A stretch of 64,000 nucleotides of DNA. It comes from Neoscytalidium dimidiatum (lineage: Eukaryota; Ascomycota; Dothideomycetes; Botryosphaeriales; Botryosphaeriaceae). Shown piece by piece: positions 20,854 to 30,942 of this stretch. Both the position numbers and the translations under genes were made by a program. The notes below the pieces were generated by a model that was not told where the DNA came from, did not search any database, and worked only from the letters and a program-made list of their open reading frames with translations. How positions within the stretch are numbered: position 1 is the stretch's first letter; each line of letters starts with the position of its first letter. The stretch lies in the NCBI GenBank assembly GCA_037367355.1, contig CM074704.1, positions 372,001 through 436,000 on the forward strand, in the 5' to 3' direction.

Positions 20854-22241
20854 ATGGAGACTAATGCCTCGCCCTCGAATCATGGTGAGACAATCGCCCG
20901 CATCCTGTGCTGTCAGATTCGTGCTGACAACCGGATGCAGACCCCCTTCAGCTCTGCTTCGCGCCGGGAGTTGAGTACATCTGGCTACGCTTCATGCCGT
21001 ACAATGGCTCTTACTTGGTCAGAATGATCCCCGTAGCCCGCTTCGTGGACATGATCAAGCGAGGCGAGATGATTCAAGTGTCTCAAGCCGTGGTGGGGCT
21101 GATGCGTAACGACCACGTCGTGGTCGCCCCGATAGGGGCGTTGCATTTGCAGCCGTTGCTCGAGACTGCCTATCGCCAGCCCGGCCAACACAGTCGCAGG
21201 GTCGAGATCATGGCTTCCTGGGTTGACCGGGACGGCGAACCGCGTCCGGAGTGCGCACGAAACAAGATCCAAGAACTCTGCGCTCAGCTGGAGGAGCGCC
21301 ACGTCAGGGTTCTTGCCGGCTTCGAGATCGAAGTCGTGTTGATGCCTTTAGACAGCAGCACTCCAGCAGAGCCCAAGGCGAACGATCACGGATGGTGCAC
21401 CATGACCGCGCAAGATCGAACAACCATGGATGCCGTCGAGGCAATCGTGAGCGCATTGAGAGTGGCTGGGGTGGATTTGCAGCAGTTCCACGCCGAATCT
21501 GGCCTTGGGCAATGGGAGTTTGTGCTTGGACCACGCCCTCCGCTCCAGGCGGTGGATATACTGGTCAGAGCACGCGAAGTCATCGCCGTGACGGCCCAGA
21601 CACAGGGCTTCAGGGCCACGCTCCATCCTCGCCCGTACCCGCAACACGCCGGAACCGGAGCCCACGCCCACATCTCCGCCAATGGGCCGCTGGCAGAAGA
21701 CGGAGAGGTTGATGCGTCCACCGCGGCGTCGTTCTTCGGCGGTATCCTTGCGCACCTGCCAGCCATCGCGGCGTTCACCCTGCCCCTGGATGCCAGCTAC
21801 GAGCGAGTCAAGGCGAGTATCTGGAGCGGAGGCGAGTGGGTCTGCTGGGGTACCCAGAATCGTGAGACACCACTGAGGAGAGTGAGCAGGGGTCGATTCG
21901 AGGTCAAGAGCATCTGTGGCACCGCAAATCCCTACCTGGCAGTCTCAGCAATACTCGCCGCGGGGCTCGACGGGATCGAGCAATCCTCCACACTGCCGGG
22001 AGACTGCTGCGAGGATCCCGCACTGCTTTCGCAGGAGCAACGCGAAGAGCTGGGAATCACGGTGCGTCTTCCGCGGACGGTGGACGAGAGCCTGGCGGCA
22101 TTGAAGGAGGACGTGGCGCTGTGCCACAAGCTGGGGTCATGTTTGGTCGAGCCATATGTGACGGTAACACGGACATGGAATTCGTATCTGCGAGACATGA
22201 GTCCGCCCGAGCGCCACAGGCTCCTGCTAAGTAGATATTAA
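20854..22241 (+). CDS. Glutamine synthetase-fold ligase (FluG/PuuA-type)
   Basis: A short first exon 20854-20884 joins 20941-22241 across a 56-bp intron (GTGAGA donor, GCTGAC branch, TGCAG acceptor), giving 443 residues. The join creates the expected N-terminal grasp EYIWLRFMPYNGSYLVRM. Catalytic-domain motifs follow: AGFEIEVVL, AESGLGQWEFVLGPR, the ATP/glutamate loop HAGTGAHAHIS, RVKASIWSGGEW and ICGTANPYLAVSAILA. The divergence from housekeeping GS fits the subgroup that joins glutamate to amines other than ammonia (gamma-glutamylpolyamine synthetase PuuA, FluG-like). Together with the class I amidotransferase-like gene at 30.1 kb it could form an add/remove pair for a gamma-glutamyl group, which is inference. 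The next gene on the same strand begins 82 bp after its stop. Confidence 0.85.
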
Positions 22242-22323
22242 TCAGCCTTGCAGCCGCGGGCAGCGGGCACGCATTCATCTTCCAACCACCATAATACCAC
22301 AAGCGAACGTACGTCTGCTCCTC

Positions 22324-23364
22324 ATGAAGATCCTAATTACCGGTGCATCTGGTTTCGTCGGATTCCACACCCTCGTGCTCGCCCTCCGGGAAGGGCACTC
22401 TGTGCGTGCAGCCGTGCGCACCGAGGCCAAGGCGCGGATACTTGCAGACCACCCGGTCATCGCAGCTCTGCAGCCGGAAGCGCGCCTGGAGGTCATTCTC
22501 GTCGCAGACATGTGCGCTCCCGGCGCGTTCACCAAAGCGGTCGAAGGCGACATCGAGGCCATCGTCCATACTGCTTCGCCTTTGCCATCTGCCGCCGACT
22601 GGGACAGGGGACTGCATCTAAGTCTGATTAGGCCTTGTGTTGAGGGAACCCGCCAGGTGCTGCTCGCAGCTGCACGCACACCCCGCATCAATCGCATCGT
22701 CTTCACCTCTTCCGTCGCCGTCAACGTTCCGTGGCACGTCCTCGATAGGGGCGATGCGTCGGGCAGGGTTTGGACACCGCACGACCGCATCCCGGTGCTT
22801 GAGCCGCCCTACGGGAACGCGTCGCAAGCGTACAGCGCCGGTAAGGTGCTCGCGCTGAGGCTGATCGAGGAATGGATGCTGGAGGCGGATCCGCACTTCA
22901 CCGTGGCCAACATTATGGCCGGCTTCATCATCGGCCGCGACCTCCTGGCCCGCGACCTGAAGTCGCTGCTGGCCACGACCAATGGCGACGGCCTCGACCA
23001 CGTCCGGGGCGGGGTTCGCAGCGACCCCGGATCCCCGGTCAGCTGCGATGTGGAAGACGTGGCGCTGGCCCATCTCCGAGCCCTTTGTCTGCAAACGCCC
23101 TTCGGGCAGCGCGTCGCCAGCTTCGGCGTCGGCGTGCGGGCCGTCTGGGACGATGCATGCGAGATAGTAAGGCGCGAGTTCCCTCTGAGTATTCGGAACG
23201 GCTTGCTGCCGGCCAACGGCAGACGCCCGAGCGTCGAGGTAGCATACGATGTTGCTGACACGGAGCGCATCCTTGGCTTCAGGCTGAAGAGTTTCGACGA
23301 GCAGGTCGTTGGTGTCGTGCAGCAGTTCATCGATCTAGCACATCAGCAGAATCACTATGGCTAG
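22324..23364 (+). CDS. Extended SDR, dihydroflavonol-4-reductase-like NADPH reductase
   Basis: An intronless 346-residue protein. The N-terminus has the extended-SDR nucleotide loop ILITGASGFVGFHTL and an arginine-rich stretch (VRAAVRTEAKAR) typical of NADP preference. The catalytic set is present: FTSSVAV for the serine and YSAGK for Tyr-xxx-Lys. The C-terminal half carries substrate-loop features such as NIMAGFIIGRDLL. Fungal members reduce ketones or aldehydes of pathway intermediates. A role in reducing the alpha-amino ketone made by the oxoamine synthase would fit but is inference. It sits in a tight same-strand trio with the ligase (82 bp before) and the FSH1 hydrolase (69 bp after), shorter spacing than elsewhere in this window. 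Confidence 0.85.
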   Translation: MKILITGASGFVGFHTLVLALREGHSVRAAVRTEAKARILADHPVIAALQPEARLEVILVADMCAPGAFTKAVEGDIEAIVHTASPLPSAADWDRGLHLSLIRPCVEGTRQVLLAAARTPRINRIVFTSSVAVNVPWHVLDRGDASGRVWTPHDRIPVLEPPYGNASQAYSAGKVLALRLIEEWMLEADPHFTVANIMAGFIIGRDLLARDLKSLLATTNGDGLDHVRGGVRSDPGSPVSCDVEDVALAHLRALCLQTPFGQRVASFGVGVRAVWDDACEIVRREFPLSIRNGLLPANGRRPSVEVAYDVADTERILGFRLKSFDEQVVGVVQQFIDLAHQQNHYG

Positions 23365-23433
23365 GGCTTTTCAATGGAGTGCACGCATGTATTTAGTCGC
23401 CATTTCTTCGTGGCATGGTATTGAGAACAGACA

Positions 23434-24405
23434 ATGGCAGCCGCGCACCATAGCACCAACCGCATGGACCGCCCAATTAAGATCCTGATGCTGCACGGTA
23501 TGCAACGATCAGCACCTCTTCGGGTGCGTGGCCTCGAGAGGCTTCGACTGATTGCTTCTCCAGGTTTCGCGCAGTGTGGTTCCACGTTCAGGGTCAAAAC
23601 ACGACGGCTTGCTGACGAGATATCGTCCCGCTTCTCCGCCGACGTGGACTTTCTCTACCCGGATGGACCCTTGCGACTGGTTCCCGCACGGGACGCTGGT
23701 GACAGCGACAGCGTGGATGAGGTGGAGCCGCCGGCTCATGCGTGGTGGGCCAGCCTTGAGGTGGCGGGCAGATACGAGGAGCTCCCGACCACGCTCGCTT
23801 ACGTCTGCGAGTACATCGGCCGCCACGGGCCCGTGGATGGAATCATTGGCTTCTCACAGGGAGCCGCTCTGGCCGCAATGCTCGCGTCGCTCTTCGAAGC
23901 ACGTGCCTGCTCCTCCGGAAGGTTCGCTGCACTTCGCGAGCAGCTGCTTGCTTCTCAGGGTGGCAACATCTCCGCACTTCTGCCCGCGGTGCAAGATCCC
24001 TTGAAGTTCGTCATACCACTCTGCGGATACCGAGCCGCATTCTATCCAGTTTTCTACGAGCCTTCCATCCTCACCCCAAGCTTGCTGGTTCATGGCAAAT
24101 ACGACACCATGTTGAGCGACCACCAGGCCGACCGCTTTGCTTCGGCATTTCCAAAGGCGAAACGAATAATCCACTTCGGTGCTCACTTCGTTCCCCAACA
24201 TCAGAAAGTCCACCAAGCCATCGCGTTGCTCGTTTACAATACGTGCACCGGCACTGCAGAGGTCGATAGACACGTCACGGCATCAAGGTCTACCCTCGGA
24301 CAACTTGTGGTACCGAACAAGCGTTTCGCTGAGCAAGGAGAAGTGACAGTATCATATTTCGTTCTTCGAGTAAAGTGGACATCAATGGATGGTTTCTCCT
24401 CCTGA
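23434..24405 (+). CDS. FSH1-family serine hydrolase
   Basis: A 66-bp intron at 23498-23563 (GTATGC donor, CTGATTG branch, CTCCAG acceptor) must be removed to restore the family start ILMLHGFAQCGSTFR; read through, it inserts foreign residues without shifting frame. The spliced product is about 301 residues from ATG 23434, or 291 from ATG 23464, which starts directly at the conserved MDRPIKILMLHG. The catalytic triad is visible: Ser in GIIGFSQGAALAAM, Asp in LLVHGKYDTM and His in IIHFGAHFVPQ. In fungal pathways FSH1 hydrolases often release or trim thioester- or ester-bound intermediates. Here, without a PKS, the enzyme could act on an acyl-CoA, an ester or an amide. The last 40 residues lack family features. 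Confidence 0.85.
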   Translation: MAAAHHSTNRMDRPIKILMLHGMQRSAPLRVRGLERLRLIASPGFAQCGSTFRVKTRRLADEISSRFSADVDFLYPDGPLRLVPARDAGDSDSVDEVEPPAHAWWASLEVAGRYEELPTTLAYVCEYIGRHGPVDGIIGFSQGAALAAMLASLFEARACSSGRFAALREQLLASQGGNISALLPAVQDPLKFVIPLCGYRAAFYPVFYEPSILTPSLLVHGKYDTMLSDHQADRFASAFPKAKRIIHFGAHFVPQHQKVHQAIALLVYNTCTGTAEVDRHVTASRSTLGQLVVPNKRFAEQGEVTVSYFVLRVKWTSMDGFSS

Positions 24406-24458
24406 AGCGTCTAGGTAACTGAGTTGAGTGCCCGTGATGTACGCCTTTCGCTTCAGTA

Positions 24459-25448
24459 TCAGTCGTCGCATTCTATAGAATTCAAGATTTCCATGTGTCG
24501 TACCTTGGTTAACCCGCCATCCACGACGAAGTCCGTGCCCGTGATGAAGCTTGATTCGTCGCTTGCCAAAAATATCAGCGCATGGGCTATTTCGATGCTC
24601 TCAGCCAATCGTCCCATTGGCCAGTGGACAGCCCGAACGCCTCTGCCTTGCGCGTCCCGAGCGAAAAGGGCGTCAAGAGCCGAAGTTCTGGGAAATCCTT
24701 TCAGCAACGATCGACCAGCAAAGGCAAGTGTAACTACTCACCGAACCGGTCCCGGGACCAGCGAATTGAACCTGAATCCTTCGTGAGCGTGGCATATCGC
24801 AAGCTCCCGCGTCATGGCAAGAACGGCCCCTTTGCTCGCGGTGTATGCAACTTGAGGTATGGCGCTTCCGAGCATGGCAACGATGCTAGCGTTGTTGACG
24901 ATACTGCCGCCGGTTTTGCCGTGTTTCCGCAGATTCAGGACGGCATGTTTGCATCCGAACCACACGCCTTTGACGTTGACGTTATACGAGCGGTCCCAAA
25001 CATCCTCGCTCGCCTCAAAGACTCCACCGTCTTGTGCAGACACGTGCGCCGCGTTGTTGAAGAGAATGTCAATGCCGCCCCATGAATCAACGTGGCCCAT
25101 CATCCTCTCGACATCCGACTCACGCGACACGTCGCATTCCGTCCACTCAACTCTCGCCGTCGCTCGAGCGCCCTCGGCCAAAGATTCCTTGACCTTGGAG
25201 ACCGCGTCCAGCAGGGTCTCCCTCGTTCGTCCAGCCATGAGAACCGCGGCTCCCTCACGTGCAAGCTGGATGCTTGCTGCCAGACCAATGTCTCTGTGTG
25301 ATCCATCAGTAAAAAAAAAATTGTTTCCGTCGCGGACAGGCCGGGAAAAAAAATCTCCTTACCCCGCTGCACCGGTTACTACGGCATTCTTCCCAGCCAG
25401 TCGGCCTCGGGCATTGATGTCGTCATGCATTGCGGTCGCCTTTGCCAT
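24459..25448 (-). CDS. Classical short-chain dehydrogenase/reductase
   Basis: Three exons, 25448-25363, 25293-24742 and 24687-24459, join to 288 residues; introns of 69 and 54 bp have GTAAGG and GTGAGT donors. Exon one ends inside the nucleotide-binding loop, completed by splicing to NAVVTGAAGDIGLAASIQL. Further motifs are NNAA for adenine-ring binding, and the catalytic tetrad with Ser165 in NNASIVA, Tyr179 and Lys183 in YTASKGAV. The C-terminus has SSFITGTDFVVDGGLT, usual for fungal SDRs of the FabG-like class. It should oxidise an alcohol or reduce a ketone with NAD(P)(H) in the cytosol. It diverges from the P450 gene across 394 bp. Confidence 0.88.
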
Positions 25449-25842
25449 TTTCACGTTGCAGATATTCCCGCTTTTATCATCTGATTCCACCTCGGAAGAT
25501 GAAAGCGCGCAGCCGATGCTTGCGTTGCCAAGGGCTTTAGTCCGAAGCTGACATACCTAAGAACGCTTGTGCGATGCGGCCGGAAAGGACGAGGTGCAGA
25601 TCGGTCGTGATCAAAAATATACACCCGGAGCGTTGTGCAATGATGCAAGTAGCCTTTCTTTGCGGCAAATGTGCTATGTTGCGCAAAGAGTGCATTCAAT
25701 ACGCAACGTGCGAATGCATAGTAGATTGAGGGGGGTTTTTTTTCCGTTTAGTTTCGAAGGGATGACAACCAGCCCATCAGTTCCTAATAAATTCCTGACC
25801 CAAGATCGGCGGGATTGAATCAACAGTACAGTCTCTGACACA
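25449..25842. promoter_or_regulatory. Divergent promoter between the SDR and the P450
   Basis: A 394-bp region between two outward-facing genes. It contains a T-run near 25735-25742. I see no recognised operator. Confidence 0.4.
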
Positions 25843-27487
25843 ATGCTGCCGCTTCTTCTCGCCGTCGCCGCTTCGTTGGTTCTTTTTCGAGTCGTCAGGC
25901 ACCTGGCGGATCCGCTCCGCAGCGTACCAGGACCATTCCTGGCTCGTTTCACCCGCCTGTGGCTGCTGCGAGACGCCTTGACGAAGAGATCTCACGAGAG
26001 CGCCGAGTCGCTGCACCGAACATACGGTATCAACCCCGACGTAACGGAGCGAATGCGCAAGGTTGACTTCTCGCAGGCCCCGTAGTGCGGCTGGCTCCGG
26101 ATACCTATAGCATCGCGGACTTGGACGTGGCGAGGCAGATATATGGCATTCGGACGCCATTCGAGAAGGTAATAAGTCCTCCCCTCCGGTGTATTCGCTC
26201 AGCACGGCCTTGCTGAATATCCTGCAAAGTCTGAGTGGTATTCTACCTTCACCGCTCCAGGTGACACGACAATTTTCACGGACAGGGTGAACCGCCGTTT
26301 CGCTCAACAGAAGAGGAAATATGCAGCTTCGTACTCCCTCTCCAACCTGGTGCACTACGAGGAACTTTTCGACAAGTGTCTACACAGGCTCTGCGAGAGG
26401 CTGGAAGACATGGCGGCCAGCGAAACACCCTGCAACCTTGCCCGGTGGCTGCGGTTCTTTGCATACGACGCCATCGGCCAAGTGACATTTGGCGAGTCTT
26501 TCGACGGGCTGAAGACGGGCAGGGACATCCACGGAGTCCTCAAGGCGACGCAGACGAGCGCGTTCTACGGCACTGTAGTCGGCGTAATCCCCGAGCTGCA
26601 CCGATGGCTCTGGCACCTCGTTCCCTCCCAAAGTAGCGAGAAGGCCGCCCGCGACTTCACGCAGAAGCAGCTGAGGCGGAAGGTCGATTCCTTCCAGGCC
26701 GGCCACGGAGGATCCGCGACGAGCTTCGTGGACGTCTGGCTCGGCCAGAACGACCGCGACAGCGCGAAGATGACGCTTCGGGACATCAGCCTGGGCATCG
26801 CCGCCAACCTCGGGGCCGGATCGGACACCACGTCCCAGGCCATATGCAACATCTTGTTCCTCGTCTGCACCCACGAAGACGTCGGCAAGAGGCTCCGTGC
26901 GGAGCTCGACGCCGTTTCCGACGGGCGCGGCACGGTCCCGTACGACGTGGCCAAGGACCTGCCGTATCTACAGGCCGTGATCAAGGAATCCCTCCGCCTG
27001 TACCCGGTCGTCGGCACGCTCATGCCCCGCAGAGTTCCGCCGGGCGGCGCGAACCTGGCGGGCTACTATTTCCGTCACGGCCTCACCGTCGGGCTGAATC
27101 CGTGGTCGACGCGGACGGACGAGCGGTACTTCGGTCGCGATGCGGACGTTTTCCGTCCGGAGCGATGGCTTGACTCGCCCGAAGAGGCGAAGAGGAACGA
27201 GTACTATCACTTCCCTGTACGCTCGAAGCTCTCGCAAATCGAATTGTAATGCGTTGCTGACGAATTTGAATGTTTAGTTCAGCATGGGACCGCGGTCCTG
27301 CCTGGGGAAGAATATAGCAGGTCTCGAAATGACCAAAGCCATCGCGCAACTGTCGCTCAGGTTCGACTTTGCCGTCGTAAAACCGGAGTCCGAATCCCTT
27401 CGGTTTCATAACCAGATGGTTCTCAACGCGGACGAATTCGTTTGTCAGGTCAGTCTCAGGGCCCATCCCATTCGGAACGTCGAGTAG
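25843..27487 (+). CDS. Cytochrome P450 monooxygenase
   Basis: Four exons (25843-26026, 26077-26168, 26230-27216, 27278-27487) join to 490 residues; introns are 50, 61 and 61 bp. An N-terminal membrane anchor (LLLAVAASLVLFRVV) precedes the proline hinge DPLRSVPGPFLARF. The I-helix oxygen-binding motif GAGSDTTSQ, the K-helix ESLRLYP (ExxR), the FRPERWLD segment and the heme loop FSMGPRSCLGKNIAG with axial Cys429 are all intact. The last intron falls just before the heme loop, as is common. It is an ER-membrane oxidase that should hydroxylate or oxidise the cluster product with a P450 reductase encoded elsewhere. The acceptor of intron two (26229, AAAG) is the least certain boundary. Confidence 0.9.
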
Positions 27488-27904
27488 AACTGCGGGAGGC
27501 GTGACATTTGAGCATGTGCTTGCGGGCTGAACGCGAAATTGACAACGCCTCAAGTCTAAATCTCGTAGCGTAATGAAACTCAATATATGTGTGGAACTAT
27601 CGTATGGTATACACTTTTTGATGACAACGGCAGCAAAATGAGAAAGATAAACCTATTGGTGAACGAGAGTGAGCAAGCGATGCTGGTTGCTTCTCCAAAA
27701 TCTGCAAAACTTTGTGCCAAGGTACTGCAATAGACAGAGGAGGCTCTACCTCTCGAACAGAGTCAAAGAATCCCATGTGTCCAGTCTCAGAACAGCTCCG
27801 GCTGCATACCCTTGGAGCATGAGTAAGAGCACCTCGGGCACCCATCCTCTGTCATGTCAAATTACCACTCTCACTTTTCAGCCACCACTGAACCTCAACA
27901 AGGC
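27488..27904. other. Convergent intergenic region
   Basis: About 417 bases between the ends of the P450 and the MATE gene. It should hold both 3' UTRs; no gene seen. Confidence 0.45.
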
Positions 27905-29529
27905 CTAAAGCTCCTCATTCCGAGCATCGGCATCCTCTATGGCCGCGGCCCAGTCCACGACAAAACCGAGGTATACCAACTCAGCTGCGGCAATGATGAA
28001 AAGCCCCACCGTCATACCCACCCAAAGGCCTTGAAGGCCCATGTCCGTGCAGAAGGCCATCGCGATCCCGGCGGGCAAGGCGACCAAGTAGTATGCAGCC
28101 AGCTGAACGTAGCTTCCCACCACCTGACGACCGACGGCCCGCAGGATGCCGTTGCAGCAGGCAGCGAGCGAATCGAGCACCTGCATCCCAGCGCAGATGG
28201 GAAGCAAACGACTCATCATCTCGACTATCTCCGGCTCCGTACTGAAGGCTCTGGGGATGACGTGGCGCAAGGACGAGAGAAGGCTGAGATTCACGCAGCC
28301 GACCGCCAGTGCTATGCAGGTCGATGCCTGGGCAGCCACCTTTGCGTGCCGCGGCCGACGGGCTCCGATCATGCTCGACGTGCGCGTGCTTCCCGCGATG
28401 GCGAACGAGAACGAGACTTGGAAGATGATGCTGACGATTGTGGACAGCCCGGACTGGGTGGCCAGGGAGACGACTCCGAGGTAGGAGGAGATGAAGGTGA
28501 GCAGTTCCCACGCAAAGAACTCGGCCTCGAGCATGAGGAAGCCCGGCAGGGCCAGGCGCAGCATTGGCCTCCAATTGCGGAATGCTTTGGCGCTCGGTCG
28601 GTGCCAGCACGCCTTGCCCGCGACGAAGCGTACGTAGAGACACTGCCAGAGAGGGAGCAGGTTGTTGGTGATGGCTACGGAGACCGGGGCACCGAGGAAG
28701 CCCCAGTTCAGTTTCTACAACGTCAGTCAATGAAGGCCTGCTGGCTCAACCGGAGACGGACGGCTCGAGCACTTACCCATACGAAGAACCAACTCATGAG
28801 AGCGTTCAGAGGCGCGCAGAGGAGCAGCCCGTACAACGACGCACGGAACAGCCCTTGGGCTTGGAGGAACCGCTTGCCCGTCTCGAAGAGCGCATATCCG
28901 GGAGCTCCAATCAACGCAATCCTAAGATACTGCCCTGCGAGGATACCAATGCGTTCTTCCTCTTGCGGAAGGATCCGTTTCAGGACGTAGGGCGAGGAGA
29001 GCCATAGAGCGCCGATGGGCAGGGTTGTAACTAGGAGGAGGAGAGAGACACGCTGCGCGTGCAAGCCCACCAGGCCAGAATTACCCGCGCCGTATGCCTG
29101 AGGACACAATGTGTCCAGTGCAGTTGCGAGTCCCTGGTAGACGGCATATCCAGAGATTATAGCCGTCATGTTCGCCAAGCTGACGGCGCTGAGCTCTTCC
29201 TTCCCGAGTTGCGCGACCGCAAAAGTGCCGGAAGCTATCAAGGTGTACTGAAGAAACATGGTGAGGCACAGCGGTGCTGCGAAGCCAAGGTTCGTCGCCA
29301 CCTCAGCTTTCCAGAGCTGTAGTGAGGGCTGTTGCGCATCGTCCCGTCCAAGTCTGGGACGAAGCGGCGAGCTCTCTGTTAGGTATGCTGGTGACTCTTC
29401 AGCGGTCGACCCGGCTGCAGCCTGCGGCGGCTTTGGAGAAAAAGTCTGGTACATATTTGAGGGATTGGAACAAAAATGTTTGACAGAGGAGGGCAATAGA
29501 GACAAGCCTGTTAAGGCGTTTTTGGTCAT
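27905..29529 (-). CDS. MATE-family multidrug/metabolite exporter
   Basis: Two exons, 29529-28777 and 28714-27905, with a 62-bp intron (GTAAGT donor, ACTGACG branch, TTGTAG acceptor), give 520 residues. A second ATG at 29454 would give 495, closer to the family norm. After a 60-residue cytosolic tail there are about 12 hydrophobic segments in two halves. The eukaryotic MATE signatures are present: YQGLATALDTLCPQAYGAG in the first half and GLSTIVSIIFQVSFSFAIAG in the second. MATE proteins expel small, often cationic compounds by proton or sodium antiport. Its place between the P450 and the amidotransferase suggests export or self-protection, and an amine product would suit this transporter class. 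Confidence 0.9.
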
Positions 29530-30094
29530 GCGAGATGAGCAGATTGAGCTACATGACTTTTTACCAAAGCAACACGCAATTGGATCGCCGTGCTCAAGCT
29601 GTGTAGCTCACTCAATGGCTAAAGCGGATGATTCCGCGTCTGCTGAGAACCGAAATTTCTCGAGATCGCATGTGCCCGTGGCACCAAAGAGCCAATGCGA
29701 CGGTGTACGACGGCACAGGATCGAGGTGACCAGCGTTGAATCTGGAAGGAAATTCGCGGGGGGACATCATCGCACGCACCTTGTTGCGAAAGAGGGGAGA
29801 GGAAGCGGGGCGGTGCAACGTACGTACTGTGGATCCGATTTCACAACAAATCATCACTCGCCAGCCGGCATATACGGTCGCCAATGAGGGATCGTTTCCG
29901 GTAAGTTGGGCGTCCACAAATGGATGGTCTAGCGCCTGGTAGCGCCATCGCTCAGCTAAAACATTGACTGTGTGACATCCCTTATGGAGCGATGGGCTCG
30001 CACTAGATGTCGCCATGCCACACAGCTGACAGGATGCTGCGGATATATAATTTCGCACCGATAGCGACATCAATCCCAGCATCCATCACTCACC
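29530..30094. promoter_or_regulatory. Divergent promoter between the MATE and the amidotransferase-like gene
   Basis: A 565-bp divergent region. TATATAA at 30044-30050 lies 45 bases before the amidotransferase-like ATG at 30095, implying a very short 5' UTR if it is the working TATA box. Confidence 0.45.
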
Positions 30095-30942
30095 ATGTTC
30101 AGGGAACCGGACGCTCACAAGATCGCAGTGCTCTTAAACACCCCAAAAGGGTACTCCTTTACGGACAGCTCAAAGTATTCCTTCAAGGCGGCTTTTGCTC
30201 TTGCCGACCCGCGTGCAACTCTACACTTTTTCGATCCCATCTACAATTCGGAATACCCCGCCCCTCTGGAGTACGACCTCATTGTCCTTAGCGGAGGCAC
30301 GACTGACATTACCCAACCGGATCCATGGGTTCTCGAGCTCATTGGCTACCTGCGCAACTTGGCTCAGAACTATCCGGCACAGAAAGTCCTCGGTATTTGC
30401 TGGGGCCACCAAGCCATCCACGTTGCGCTCGGCGGGGTGGTTCGACCTATGGCTGTTCCTGAAGTAGGACCGACCCCAGCTAAGCATCCCAGGCTCGGCC
30501 ACGGCTAACGCGTCTTTTCTGACATATATATAGATTGGCGTGACCGGCGTCTTGCTGACCGAACGGGGCCATCGGATCTTTCCCTTTACGACGACTGGTG
30601 ATCTTGTAAGTCGTTTTGCACGTAAAGCGCCAGCTGCTTGCTCATTCCGCAACGTAGAAAATCATCCAGTTTCACAAGCGAGAAGTTGTGGTGCCAGGCG
30701 AAGGGATGGTTGCGCTCGCTCACCAGCACCAAGTGTCGCTGTCATCATCTGGCAATATTCTCAGTTTTCAGGGCCACCCGGAGATGCCAGAGCAGTTGGC
30801 ACGTTTGATTCTTAACGATGCCGATGACTACACGCGGTATTTCCTTGAGGAAGAGCTTGTGGAAATATCTAATGGGCTGGGATCACAGAACAGCGGAAGG
30901 GCGCTGTTTTCGTGGATCGCGTCCTGGATGGATATGAAGTGA
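30095..30942 (+). CDS. Class I glutamine amidotransferase-like gamma-glutamyl hydrolase
   Basis: Three exons (30095-30463, 30534-30605, 30658-30942) join in phase 0 to 241 residues; the introns are 70 and 52 bp. The protein is a stand-alone GATase domain with the nucleophile elbow VLGICWGHQAI (Cys102) and the His187/Glu189 pair in SFQGHPEM, so the Cys-His-Glu triad is complete. No synthase domain is fused. Stand-alone relatives include PuuD, which hydrolyses gamma-glutamyl-GABA, and plant GGP1, which removes gamma-glutamyl from glutathione conjugates in glucosinolate and camalexin biosynthesis. By that analogy it may cleave a gamma-glutamyl amide made by the GS-fold ligase of the cluster; this is inference. 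It is the rightmost gene of the cluster; the next 1.7 kb is empty. Confidence 0.85.

Noticed and set aside
26169..26202. A 34-bp intron in the P450 that would add residues HGLAEYPAK
   Set aside because: Too short for a fungal intron; the 61-bp alternative ending at 26229 keeps the conserved join FEK-SEWY.
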